NCBI GenBank assembly: GCA_037349105.1
Contig: JAYJMM010000116.1
Coordinates: forward strand, 4,278,001-4,342,000
Reading direction: 5' to 3'
DNA from: Limnomonas spitsbergensis
Lineage: Eukaryota > Chlorophyta > Chlorophyceae > Chlamydomonadales
Length of the DNA: 64,000 bases
Shown: piece after piece, positions 20,447-33,300 of the stretch
How positions within the stretch are numbered: the stretch's first letter is position 1
Layout of the letters: each line of letters opens with the position of its first letter
Made by a program: the position numbers and the translations under genes
Notes under the pieces: generated by a model
Seen by the model: only the letters and a program-made list of their open reading frames with translations
Told to the model about the DNA's origin: nothing
Databases searched by the model: none

Positions 20447-21631
20447 ACCTGAGCATGTCGAGCGATCTATATTAAGAGGAGGATTGATTCATGTCCGACT
20501 CGATTACTCCTCAAGGGAGACTCGGTGTCGCTATGACAGACAAACTGCATGGAGGGTGATGATGAGAGCAACCCCAGACCGATATTTTACGGGTGAGCCT
20601 TAAGCCCTGGGCTTGAAGCTGATTTTCGAGATTTTTGTCTTTGCTTCGGCTTACTACCAGTGATTAGCAGGATACTGCAATGTAAAGAGAGAGGGCTGTC
20701 CTAGTAGATTGAGATAATGTTCTGGATGCCGGCCGGCCACTCATCAATCTATCCAGCCTGATGTTTCACTGTTACCGTACGTTACTAAATGTCTATGAGG
20801 AAGCAGCCATTATGTTAACTTAACTTATATCTTGGCGCAAGCTTTGCAGGCCAACTGAGGCTGATTCGGTGGTATGCTGCGGGTGGGTATGCCGAAAAAA
20901 TGCCTAGGAGATTGTGTAGCAGGGGAATTGCTCAAAATAACAACGGGATTCTAGCTGTGGCAGTTTCTAGGCGTTACATACTTACATAGGGACCCACGGG
21001 GGGCTTAAACTAAGCAGTTCCACAGACCCCGTTTCTGTACGACAGGGCCTGCGGAGGAGTTCTTCAGTCAATCAGAAACGGGCTGTGAGACCAAAGTGCT
21101 GCTTCCTCCCTTCATTGTTCGCCTTAATTTTTGCAACGCTCTTGTCTAGTGTAAGCCACGCCATCTCATTTTTCACGCTCAGTTGAATGGTGACGCAACT
21201 GCACGGGTTAGCAGCGAGACGGCAACTCGCCAAGCAGTGCACGACAGATGCAGCAAGACAGAAAGTCAACGGGTAATGCACGGCCGATGCTGCCAACATG
21301 CCACGCTAAGTGCGAACGGCACAGTCATTGGTTTGGACATCGGAAACGCTCCAGCGCTGTCGCAGGGTTGTACACACTGAAAAGGCAGCACTTGGTTAGC
21401 GGGTATTCTACTATTCTGTGCAGGCTTGATATTGCGGGCATGCCCAGCTACCGGTCGGTATCTCAGCCATGTCTTTTTGGAACGGAAGCGCGCTACGCAA
21501 CGCCTTTTTTCATGCTGCGCAGCTACACTTATTTTTACTTGTCTTCATATATGCCGGCTAGATGCTCGGCTCTGAAATAATGAGCAAAGTGTCGACGTGA
21601 CGAAATCGGGGCACGCGATGGAGCTGTAGTA
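20447..21631. other. Intergenic, no gene recognised
   Basis: Lies between the CURT1 stop and the transporter start. Short ORFs only, mixed composition, no clear repeat or RNA gene. It should contain the CURT1 3' end and the transporter promoter, but no motif stands out. Confidence 0.5.
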
Positions 21632-24600
21632 ATGCAGATCAGCTGGGATAGGGTTCTGGGGCCTCACAAGGAGGCAGAGGTGAGTTTCTGAATACAATGA
21701 TAGCATGATCAATTTGAATGTCGTGAGGGCATGGACACCTTGCGTGGTCCCGATGGCATGGACACAAAAAAGCCATGACGGCATGTACACCCTGGATGTC
21801 ATGAAACTGCCAGGAGTTCATGGGAACTCGGAGTGCCATGAGATAGACTGTCTGCAAACAATACAGACCACCGTAATACTGCAGGTTGGTGCCAGCCCTG
21901 TGATGGGATCCATTAACATGTACCCATTGCCGCAGGTTGTACCCTGCTACCTTGCCTTTCTATCATTTGGCTGCGTAAGTAACTAGCAGGTTCTTAGAAT
22001 TGTCCACTGTTCATAAGTCCCTGACTCACATGCTAAGAAGACTCTCTCATAGAGACTTGTGGCCGCTGTCTCCGCTGAAAGGATGGTACCGGTACATGTG
22101 CAAGTGTCTCGACCTCCTGCCCGCCATGCACCTTTTCCTAGGTCCTATGCAGCTACTTCCTCCTCGTGCCGATTCGAGAGGAAGTGGGAATTACCTTGGG
22201 TGAGTTCAGGTTTGAACTGATCAGGTATAGGCTGCAATGTCCCCTGTCGTGTGCCTTGACACACACACCAAACCAAGGCCAGCAGTTTCTATGTAAGTGC
22301 GACCCAGACCACCTTTGGCGGGCCGCAGGGCTGACACCACTGGGCCGATGGGGACCCAGCCTTGATCAACCTTGGGCTGGTGGCCTCAACAGCAGGGCTT
22401 GCTGCGCCAAGCACCCCCTGCCGTAATGTTACTGAATGATAGCCTAAGCCCCTTAATTAATTATGCAGAAATACCCGGGCTACCATGGGAAAGACAAGGC
22501 CATCACCACCAAACAAGGATGATAACTGATGTGAAGCAATTCCATTTTTATTATGCAAATATTATACACCCCCTTGGCCATGCCCCAACACTAATCAAGC
22601 ACCGCTGCCCAAGTGTTGCTTGAAGGACTGCTCCTCGCGCCCGGTGATCCCCCACAGGCCTCGCCTCCCTTCCCTCTCTGTTCACCGCCTCCCTGATCAT
22701 GACGCTCATCATGGCACCGCTGACAACCAACTTCCTCTGCAGCAGCCCGCGGTAAGCAGGCCAGGGCAGCAGTCAGGGCTCACGCCCTACAGGCGCAAAA
22801 TCTACCCAGCATGATAGGGGGAGCCCCCTGGGTTGAGTTGGCTTCTTTAGCAAGGGTGTGCAAGTCAGGTTGTGGCTAGGTGTGTCCTTCATTGAACTCG
22901 TTTTCTGAAATAAAGGAAAGAAAGTCTGAGCCTCCTGGGTTGAGGGATTTTGCTCAGCAGGGCTAAATAGGTCAGGTTGATGCGAGGTATCAAGGAATGT
23001 CCCACGTTGTTTTTGAATTATTTGGAGGAAATGAGCCTCTTGGGTTGAGGAATCTTGCTTAGCAATGCTGAGCAGGTCGGGCTGGTGCTAAGTAATCCCT
23101 GCAGGATTCCACGAGGCTGTTCCTTTCTGCCTATGCCTAATTAAGATTTCATGGCGCTGTTCCTTCCTACATAACTGCCTAAGGTTCTACCTGGCTACCC
23201 CTGCCCACCTGCTGTCTACATATAGGGCTGTTGTTGATTGATAATGGCCGAGGGATCACTGAAGATACTGCTAACCAGCTTGATTGCCAAGATGACAAAA
23301 AATACATTCTGCCTGCATTCAAAATTCAAACTTAACCCTTGGTTGGCTGCTGCAGAGGGCTGGGCCATCAGCGGCTATTTGCGGCGTTGGCCTGCATGCA
23401 GATTGGTGAGTGAACATGCCTCCAGTGATTATTTGTGGATATCAGCTGCGTCCTTCGCTGCCTCATTTCACTTTCCTGGAGGAGTGGAATGCTGGCAATG
23501 AGACTTAAAATTGCAGGATTAATACAGGACGCCATATTCAAAGACCGCGTTTGAAACTCCTTGGCACGTGTCTTATCTTCTCTCCCCTCCCAACTGTTCA
23601 TTATTTCCTCGTTCAGGTTTCTATATGGCCATCTCCCTGGCTTCACCCCACACAATGCAACGGATGGGAAGCTGGACACGGGGCCTGCCAAGAGATCTCC
23701 AAGCAGATGATCTTGGAGCCCATGCTGATCTTAACTTGTCTGAAGAGGAGGATAATGGCAAGGTAGGTGATCTTGGAGGCTGGAGGGTTGCAGCAAGGGT
23801 TGTCGCTGTTCCATCATATTATATTGACCACAAGGTGTTGACGGCGCTCACTTGCTCTTGTTTTAATGATGTGAATTGGGGTCAGAGCACGTCCAAGGCT
23901 CAAAGGCTGGCCAGCAACTGTGTAGCTTCGTCTCAGAAGACAGAGCATATTGGTTGTCCAAAGCAAGATCCTGCCAAAGCCATACCCAAGCTATTTTGGT
24001 ATCCATCTTTTTCCTGACAACATTCCCTGCTCGCCTCCATCCTTGCCGGTTCAGGAGCTCCTCTCGAGCGTTCAGCGCACAGTCTATGCATGCTTCTACA
24101 TTTGGTAAGCCTGTGTGCCTGTGGGCATGTGCTGTCGAGTCTTGCTGCCCTGCCCTGCTGCCTGTCTCAGTTGTCCTGTGCATCTACTTTTGTTTCCCTT
24201 TGGTGCAATGTATCCGGCAATGTACATGTGTCTCAATTATAAAATAAGTCTGCTTGCCCGGCAGATTTTCTCGGGTAGATGTTTTGTCCTGTACAATTCC
24301 TCAAGGGTGGACCATTGTCAGCTTCTCTCAATGGTAAGCATACCTGCTTGTCTGGCAGATTTTGGACTGCTTCTATCCTATCCTACAATACAATCACGCA
24401 CCTGCAATACCCTCACACCCCATTCACCTGACCTCCCACCACTTCCCTTCCATGTCTCACAGGCTGGGCATTCAGAACCAGGCATCCATTTCGTCACTGT
24501 GGGCTCTGTGTGCTGATGTGTTTGATGCAGATGCCGGGACAAGGCTATTTGGATTTATAGGAGCAGGCAAGTGGGACCCAGGCGTGAGCCATCGTCCATG

Positions 24601-27600
24601 CTCATGACCTCTGTCGGTAATTCTGATATCTCAAGGGAGAAAGCCAAGGAGGCCTAGTCTTGTTGGTCGGGCTAATAAGACTAGGCCTCCCTGGCAGAGG
24701 TGATGAGATGGGGGGACCGGCATGCGCTGCTTGATTCTCTTGCGACGTGTTTTAACTGCTGCCCCGTCTGAGCCGTTATAGGCCTCTGACTGCTTGGCTG
24801 TGCCCAGCATGAATCCTTGCACCCCCTGCAGGGGTATCCAGGTAGACATGGAGCAACTAGTGATAGCACTCCCTAGCCTGCATATCTGGCCATTAGAAGC
24901 ACAAGGCACAGAAAGGAAGAAACAACGCGCCGCTGGGGCGTGAGGGTTACGGAAACAGCACGGCATGGGCCAACGCTGCATCCGCGCCATAACCATACGG
25001 GGGCATGGGACACCCCCACCTGAAATGACCTGTAATGCAAACTCAAGGCTGCAGGCAAGCCGCCGACCAGGTGTCATGCGCATGTCCCATAGCAGCCCCA
25101 ATGGGCCTGCTTCACCCTAAGCCCCGATGTGCCTGCTTCACCCTAAGCCCCGATGGGCCTGCTTCACCCTAAGCCCCGATGGGCCTGCTTCACCCTAAGC
25201 CCCAATGGGCCTGCTTCACCCTAAGCCCCGATGGGCCTGCTTCACCCTAAGCCCCGATGGGCCTGCTTCACCCTAAGCCCCAATGGGCCTGCTTCACTCT
25301 AAGCCCCGATGGGCCTGCTTCATATTAAGCCCCGATGGGCCTGCTTCACCCTAAGCCCCGATGGGCCTGCTTCACCCTAAGCCCTTGTCTTAAAACCCTG
25401 AAGCTTTCACCATCATGTCACAGGTGCCACAGTGGGCCAGCTGCTTGGCTCTGCGGTTGTTGTGGCAACAGTGAAAGCCCAGGCTCTGTTTGTGCACCGC
25501 TCGAGACCAGGTGATTGGGCTCACTGGGGTAGAAGGAACCCACAGAGTGGTGGGGGTTGGGGCCAGAGGGTGGACCCCTCAGAGCAAGCAGATTCAAGTG
25601 TGGTGGTCCTTCACTCTGTGTCTGGCTCTGTGCTGTTGGATTTGCACTATGTCCAGGTAGAGCAGCGGGGGAATTGGGAGAGGTTGGGATTTGGGGGAGA
25701 TCTGAGGGATTTGGCCCCCAGGGTGTGCAGGGGAGACTTTGGCCCCCTGGGTGAGCACTATGTCTCGTACATGGAGCAGATCCATCACCGAATACCGGGG
25801 TTTGAGTGTCTAAAGGCACCCTTGTCTGCTTCAAGGAAATCCAGGTTTCGTGACGTATGTTGTGAAGCACAACAGCCGTCTGCACGGCACTGCATTGGCC
25901 TGAACCCTGCTCTTCAAATAGATCCTATAAAGAAGCACCCCGATGTCGTTCATTTGGTTGGTGGGTTAGTGGGCGAGGTGGCCAGCTGGCTGCTTTGTTG
26001 GTTAATTAGTTTGCTGTGCGTGCCATCAGCCTTAATGGTCGATGGTCGTGTGGCCCTCACAGCAATGTCAAGCAGTCTTTCACACAGTGTGGACAGTTGG
26101 CTACTTTTTGTCTCAGGCTACATTTTTAAGTTTGCAACGGCTTCTGGCTGCATGCCACGTTCGTGTCCAGGGAATTTCAGAGGCCCAGATAACTTCGAGA
26201 ACTTCATGTTTGCGCCTGCTGATACCTCCCTGCCCCCCCTTTTGTCCTCCCACCTGTAGGCCCCCCCACCCAGCTCCTGCTTGCCTCTGCATGCATGCTG
26301 CTGGCGGCGTCCTGGCTCAGCCGAAGGCTGTCTGCCTCTGCCCATGCCCTTGCGCTCCGTCATACCAAGGCGGCGCAGCTGCTGCCTGCTGGCGCTGGAC
26401 CTCGCCACTCGGCCGCTCTCAGCACCAGCCACGAGGGCAGCAAGGCCGCATCACAGCACTCGCATGGTGGCATTGCCGCTGCTTCTGATGCCTCAAATTA
26501 CACGGAGCATGCCCCTCCAGATAGGGGCGCCCTAGGCGGCCTGAAGGCTCAGGCCGCACAGCCGTCTGCTCTGTCACACGTTGTTCATGGGCCGGCCGGG
26601 CTGGACGATCCAGCAGGCGCTGCGGTTGTGGCTGCTGGACTGGGAGGTGAGCTGTGGCTTGAGGGGCGGCTTCCCTCCCGTCCGGAAGAGGGGTGTAGTG
26701 GACACTGTTTCTTTCATAATGTGTCAGCTTCATCACGGCCTACGGCCGCGGAGGCCTGGTGCAGCTTGCCCGCCTGCTGAGACTACCGGTCAAGATGTGG
26801 TGCCCATCGGCCCAATGGTGGCCGCCCAGCAGCCTGTTAAAGGTGGTCTAGAGCGTACTAAACACGGTAGGTGGGAGACGGAACCACAGCACCACACACC
26901 TGGCAGCGGGAGGGTTGGTAGAGCATTGCCTTTCGTTTTGAGTCCCTAAACAAACATGTACACTTGGCTGACCCTGCAGGAGCCCGGGCGCATCCTGTCA
27001 AGGACAGCCTGTTTTCGGCTTTTTCTGCTCAAGTGTTGGACATGGTGGCGTGTGTGCGGCTGATTGCCCAGTCCCCGTACCTGGTTGCGCTGTGTGCTTA
27101 CATGATGCTGCAGTGCTGCACGGCGGCAATCATTTACTTTGTCAGGGCAACGATCGTCTCGACGACCTTGAAAACGGCCTCGGTGCGTGTAAGGGGGTCA
27201 GGAATGGATTTATGGATCCCTGGTAGGAGTGGAGGGGGTATGGTTTTGTGCGGCTGCTTGGGTGGCTGAGAGGGGGGATAACTCGCGTGGCTGATCAATC
27301 ACAGTATCACACGTTTATGTGCAGCTGACCTGCTGAGCGCTGATTCCATCGTCAGTGGGGGCCTTTTGGATGGTGGAACCCACTGAGGTGAGCAGCTTGT
27401 TTCTGTGGCCCAGGCCACCATAAATTGAGTTCCAAAGATCCAGGCTGTGATTTGCTCCATATCCTTGCGTATGGAAGATGGTTGTTATGTAATGTGGGTA
27501 TTGGATAGGGGTGTCATTGTCTCAGGCTGCACATGTTAAACTTGAAACTCTGGGGCTAGGATTGAACACACCGTCAACGTCAGAAATCCTGAAAGTAAAA

Positions 27601-30019
27601 GCCCTCCTACTTGTGCAGGCCCGGACGGCCTACTTTGGAATGATCAACGGGATCACAGCTGTCTCCATTTTCGGACTCCAGTTGCTTGCGACAGGTGTGT
27701 AAGGAGGGCGTGCGGTGTACGACGCACTCAGCGAAGAGTGCACGCTATATAATATCTCGAATAAGGATGTTGGACGTTGCTATGTTATCGCTATGGTTGC
27801 TTGGTAGCCTGTGAGAGTCCTAGGTAGAGGTGACAGGGCTGGGGGCTGTCCTTCAAGGACCAGGCTGGTCTCTTTTCTCTCCTAGTTCCTTAGGTGGTTT
27901 GCGGAGACATGTCCCTCGCGCCCTTTTGGCACCCGATGGACTGTTCGGTTTTGAACCCCTTACCTAGATAGGGGAGCAAAGGGTCACAGACTCCTTGGGC
28001 TCCCGGAGTGTCAGGGACTCAAAGGTATAGCTTTGTGCCAAGCACAGCATGGGCCGTGCTATGGCATGTTGCTGTTATTGAAATGCACAAGTCTTGGCTC
28101 TTTGAGGGCCATGTCTGAAGCAGCTTTTTCACCTGAAGCAGCCTATGCCAGTTTCTTGTGTAAATTTTTAATCGACCCACTTGCATTTGAGCAGCTGCCT
28201 CGGCCTTCCTTGCGGCGACCGTGAATACGGGCCGTGAGGATGAGGCGTTGCACCCTTCAGACATCCAAGAGTTTCATAGGAGGCTGCATTGTTCAGAATG
28301 GCTTCCATCAGCTTTCTGCCCATTCGCACGCACAGCACTTTGATTCGCAGTGCCTACTTAATAGGGCACAGCGCGGCTTTTCCCTCCCTGATAATATAGC
28401 GCGGTCCTGCGATTTGTACATGTGATGGATGTGTGACCTCTGCACCCTACCGACTGCAGGGCGGATTATTAAGATGCTGGGTGTCCCGGTGATCCTCTGT
28501 ATCAGCCCCATCGTCGCCACACTGGGCATGATTCTCATCGCCTGCAGGCCATCTGCGTGGATGGTGGCAGGTAAGACCTGGGTGTGACAACCAGGAGCAA
28601 GACCAGGGTGTGGCCCCTAGCGAGCTGTTGGTGGCCGCCCGGCGGCCCCCAAAGGTGGTTTGGCGCGCTCTACAAGTTCAACTTTTGATCAGAGACCCCC
28701 TTAGCGTCTGTAGCCCCCTCGCTGATCGTCACCTGCATCATCCCTCCTCTCTGCTCCCTGCTGCTGGCCCGCAGTGGTTGAGATGTTGCGCAAGCTTTGT
28801 GGGCATGCGCTCACCAAGGCGGCCCGCGAGATCCTGTTCACAGTAGTGACGCGTCAAGAGAAGGTGCGTTTATTTTTGTATTAAGTGCTTCTGCCGGTCT
28901 AGGGAGGGGGAGGGCTCTCCAGCCCAAAAAGTGATTTTAGCATGCATTTGAGAAAGAGTAATGAGGATTCTTCCAACACTTTGCCCATTCGTGAGCCCAC
29001 GGTAACCGCGCACAGGCAGGATCTACGTGTTGCACATGACTGACGTTCCAAGAGCAAGGACCAAGGAATGCATGGCTAAAGCACCCTGAGGCAATCAGAA
29101 TCGTTGCTTCGTCCCCCCCTGCATAGCTATGGGCCAGGTCTGAAAAGAAATCCCAGACAAGCCTGGGTCTTTGGAACTTTAAAATTGAAGTGAGTCAGGG
29201 GATGGGGTGGTCATCTTTTAATTCCTTCCTTGCCCCCCCCCCACCCACCCCTGCTGTCCCCAGTACCGAGCGAAGGTCTTCATGGATATGGTGTTGATGA
29301 GGGTTGGGGACACTGCAGCCGCAGCTTTGTTCGAGGCCCTGGGTAAGTCAATGACGTGACACCTCTGGGCCCTGCTCACAAGGCTTGGCTGCGTGGGTGC
29401 CCAAGTAACCGATTGGGAGGAAAGAAACAAAATAATGCAGGCTCTGGGTGAGCACGGTCTTGCACTGCACACAATCATTTTGTGTTTGGAAGCCCAGGGA
29501 AGCATCAAATATGTCATATGTTGCATGCGTCCAGCGCCCGACTGCCCGTGATACCAGTCAGGCCACTGGAATTAGCTAGGTCAGAGAGCAAGATCAACCC
29601 GTGCCCCCCCCCTGGGCTTCCAATCGTCCACCAGCCAGGCTGTCGCTCTTGTATGGACCTCGTGAATGCAGTCGATCAGCCCTAGCCCCAAAGCTTGTCA
29701 TGGATTGTACTGCAGCTTACAGAAGCCTGAGCTTATACCTTTCTCGCTTTCATCCTTGGTTTTCCACTGCCAAAAGTCGACAACCCTACTTCGATTTGTT
29801 AAGCGCGCCTCCCTGAATGCCCCTCCTGCAGACGTGCAGCTCCAGCTGGGCCCACGGGCCCTTGCCAGCGTCGGCGCCTTGCTTTGCATCAGCTGGCTGC
29901 TCGTTGCCCGGCATCTTGGGGTGCTGTACAGCAATAAGCTCATGCAGCCAGCGGGCTTGGCAAGGCCTGTTGTGCTAACCCACAGCACGTCAAAGCAGGT
30001 CCGGCCATCCGGCTGCTGA
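21632..30019 (+). CDS. NTP/NDP-exchange-type multispan transporter (MFS/ATP:ADP carrier-like)
   Basis: Resembles bacterial proteins annotated as NTP/NDP exchange transporters. Exons: 21632-21679, 21936-21974, 22142-22199, 22658-22751, 23356-23405, 23617-23762, 24055-24104, 24463-24566, 25424-25510, 26260-26646, 26980-27182, 27619-27694, 28460-28570, 28775-28863, 29264-29342, 29832-30019; all phases agree, 602 aa. An optional exon 26765-26866 would give 636 aa but contains a dispersed repeat. Family signatures in order: SYFLLVPIREEVG, SLPSLFTASL, SLWALCADVFDADAG, RLFGFIGAGATVGQLLG, RLIAQSPYL, AREILFTVVTRQEKYRAK. About 12 hydrophobic segments are visible. An acidic linker (LSEEEDNGK) and a long Ala/Ser/His-rich loop (from 26260) are unlike bacterial members. 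The intron after 24566 starts with GC. Substrate and membrane are unknown; no obvious plastid leader. Confidence 0.85.
22815..23100 (+). repeat. Three tandem copies of a ~115-bp unit in a transporter intron
   Basis: Units share a TGGGTTGAG block, then TT(A/G)GC(A)A and a later CAGGT(T)G block; copies begin near 22815, 22930 and 23030. They are diverged and lie wholly inside the intron 22752-23355. Confidence 0.55.
24648..24690 (+). repeat. Perfect 14-bp inverted repeat (hairpin) in a transporter intron
   Basis: GGAGGCCTAGTCTT at 24648-24661 is the exact reverse complement of 24677-24690, with a 15-nt loop. It lies about 80 nt into the GC-AG intron. Confidence 0.8.
25094..25384 (+). repeat. 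26-bp minisatellite, about 11 copies, in a transporter intron
   Basis: Copies of GGGCCTGCTTCACCCTAAGC plus CCCGAT repeat with few changes (one CATATTAAGC, one GTGCCTG). It ends about 40 nt before the acceptor at 25423 but does not include it. Confidence 0.9.
28624..28674 (+). repeat. Dispersed GGTGGCCGCC repeat copy in a transporter intron
   Basis: Sequence GTTGGTGGCCGCCCGGCGGC followed by CCCCAAAGGTGGTTTGGCGC matches the copies at 6011-6130 and the sequence inside the optional exon at 26806-26860. Confidence 0.5.
29358..29405 (-). mobile_element. LINE 3'-terminal motif remnant
   Basis: Minus-strand copy of the conserved element end (GACACCTCTGGGCCCTGCTC, then GGCTTGGCTGCGTGGGTGCC on the plus strand), in a transporter intron. 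Related copies lie at 17.99, 30.74, 36.6, 37.1, 38.1 and 42.9 kb. Confidence 0.6.
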
Positions 30020-30308
30020 GAACGCCTGTCTTCTTTCTGGTTTAATACTCTACCCATAATTCGTTCTTGCTGAAATAAAGCATACATTGCTGCATCTTCC
30101 TCATCAGAGGATGAGAGAGTGCCAAAAGATGTTGTCACGCCACCAGGGGGGGGGGGATTCAACAAATAAAATGAAAAGGGCACAAACATATTTTTCAGTA
30201 CACCAATCATGCCATAGAAAATCGTTTAACTCAGGCCACTGTGCTGGTGACCTATTGCTGCCGTGCCCTCCACGTTGCCTAGATATTTCTTGACCTTCTC
30301 GGCCCGCC

Positions 30309-33300
30309 CTAGAACTTTGCATTATAAACGCCCTCGGGGTGGAGGTAAGCGTCCGGGTTAATAGCGGCGCCCAAAGTCATGAGCTTGTTGTAGACATCCG
30401 CAAAGTCAATTTCATAATCTGCAACATCGACCAACAGGTTACAGTTAGCAATTTGGGGCCAAGAGAAATGTCTCATGAGGGATGGCTGTGGGATGCCTCA
30501 TGTTTGAGCCTCTTTCGACTCGGCAGTAAATATGATATCACCAGAGTGAATTTCGTGCTGGATTTTACAGTCCAGCGGAGTATCAGATTTTATACATGGG
30601 ACAGATGCCTGCAAACCGGTACAGACACTCAAATAAAGGACGATACAGTAGACAAATAAAAAGGACAATACAGTTGACAACACTGTCCCCTCTGGGCTTC
30701 CTGCCAGCTATCAACCATGCTGTGTTACATCATGTACCACGCGGCCGAGCGTTCAGCAGGGCCCAGCGGGTGTGCACCGTCCTAAACGTCATACTACATC
30801 GTGCCACGCACACAAGTTAGGGTACTAAAAATAAGGCACTGTGACACAACACAGCATAATGGGCCCTTCAATGCCTCACCTGTTGGAGATGTGGTTTTAC
30901 CAGTTTTTTGAATGGTACCGAGTAATAGTAATTGATTGATGTTCCCAAGGTGATCTCACCTGTTCGAGAGACGGTTTCACGGGAGATATCGTACTGCCTC
31001 TTGGCAGCTGCATATTGCGAGTCGACCGCTGCCAACCTGGCCTCCTCAGCAGCAGGATCCGCAGCAGCAGCTGTCCAAATCACAAAGGCAGGCTGCACAG
31101 AGGAACAAATACCGGCAGCGTGCTCAGAGAGTCAGTGCAGAGTCTGGCTGCAAAGAGAAGGCTGGCTGGAGTGGCTGCAAAGACTGGCAGGGGAGGGCAC
31201 CCAGCAGGTGCAGCAAGGGCCCCACGTGCCCCGTCTGCGACAGCGGCCGAGAATTACCGCTTCTCTGGATGCTGCTGTCGTTGCTGCAACACATTCGCCC
31301 TACTTAAAGGTTTAGGGTTTGCCGGATGAGTGATGGCCTTGGTGATGATCATTTTCATAAGTATGGCCAGCAGCCTGAGCTAGGACTGACCCTTTCATGG
31401 TCCACAGGGCCATGAGAATGACAGGTTATGCACCTGTCCTAAAACAGTACAGGTGCATAACCTTCACGCACCTGTCCTGTTTTAGGACAGGACAGGAGCA
31501 TGACGGTGATGCCGGCGGGAACAAGAAACGAGTGCAAGCCCGGCAAGTGAATCAGCAATGTCCAACGCAATCCATAAACCCTGAACTTTAAGTGAGTCAG
31601 CCATGTCCATGGATTCACCTTTTCCCAGAAGGGTGGCTTGGCTGAGAACAGCCCTCCGTCCCCTTGACCTGGCTTGGCTCCCAGGGCCTTGAAGTAGGCC
31701 TGCGCGCGGCCATCAATGTTTCACATTTCAGATCCGAGTCCACGAGACCTCATATCAGGTTGATGGGACCTGTACATGGTACTATGGTTCAGGTCCCATC
31801 AACAGCGTCCAAGGTGGTTGCGGGCGCAAACTCAAATCAAGATGGAACATGGCGAGGATTATTATACATTGAGATTTGGCACATGGAGGAATACGGTAGG
31901 GCCTGAGTGCGCATTGTAATGACTATATTGAGGCACAGCAATGATGGGCTGAGGAGGGGAAGAGGTAAATATCATCTTCGTAATTATTTCCATACCTTCT
32001 GACTGGTCTAGCAATCTTAGGATGTTCTAGCAATCTTAGCTAAGACAGCTTCCGTAAGCTAGTTGGTGTCCCATACTCCCATGCACATACAGGCACCCCA
32101 CGGACTGTTAAATACAGCAGATCTAAGGCCAATGTCTCCCAGCTTTCACCATCAGCCATGCCCACAATCATCAGCCAACTGAGCCCCAACCCCCTCCCAA
32201 TGGGATCAGTAAACTGAGGCGTCAGCTGTGCCCCTCTGTCATTTCCTCAAACCAGGCGTTAGCCGTGCCTCACCATGATCTCCTAAACTGAGGCGTCAGC
32301 TGTGCCCCTCTGTCATTTCCTCAAACCAGGCGTTAGCCGTGCCTCACCATGATCTCCTAAACTGAGGCGTCAGCTGTGCCCCTCTGTCATTTCCTCAAAC
32401 CAGGCGTTAGCCGTGCCTCACCGTGATCTCCTAAACTGAGGCGTCAGCTGTGCCCCTCTGTCATTTCCTCAAACCAGGCGTTAGCCGTGCCTCACCATGA
32501 TCTCCTAAACTGAGGCGTCAGCTGTGCCCCTCTGTCATTTCCTCAAACCAGGCGTTAGCCGTGCCTCACCATGATCTCCTAAACTGAGGCGTCAGCTGTG
32601 CCCCTCAGTTATTTCCTCAAACCAGGCGTTAGCCGTGCCTCACCGTGATCTCCTAAACTGAGGCGTCAGCTGTGCCCCTCTGTCATTTCCTCAAACCAGG
32701 CGTTAGCCGTGCCTCACCGTGATCTCCTAAACTGAGGCGTCAGCTGTGCCCCTCTGTCATTTCCTGAAACCAGGCGTTAGCCGTGCCTCACCGTGATCTC
32801 CTAAACTGAGGCGTCAGCTGTGCCCCTCTGTCATTTCCTCAAACCAGGCGTTAGCCGTGCCTCACCGTGATCTCCTAAACTCAGGCGTCAGCTGTGCCCC
32901 TCTGTCATTTCCTCAAACCAGGCGTTAGCCGTGCCTCACCATGATCTCCTAAACTGAGGCGCCAGCTGTGCCCCTCTGTCATTTCCTCAAACCAGGCGTT
33001 AGCCGTGCCTCACCGTGATCTCCTCAACTGAGGCGTCAGCCGCCGGCACCTTGTTGGGCCCCGCCACATCCGAGTCCAACCGCCCCATCACGGAATCCCA
33101 ACCGTTGACCATGACCTCTCCGAGACCACCCTGGCAAACGCATGGTGGCACAATACGGCATGAATAACACATGGTACGGCGCAAAACGGCACAGGTTCAG
33201 CCGGATTGTACTACCAATGTGCCACGACACAGCACGATACGGCTTGATACGGCACAGGTTCAGCAAGATTGTGCTACCATGGGCAAACGGTGGCAGATGA

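Noticed and set aside
26725..26780. Extension of transporter exon 26260 through 26780
   Set aside because: The frame ends at a TGA and would destroy the match to the family. The GTGAGC donor at 26647 joins in phase to 26980.
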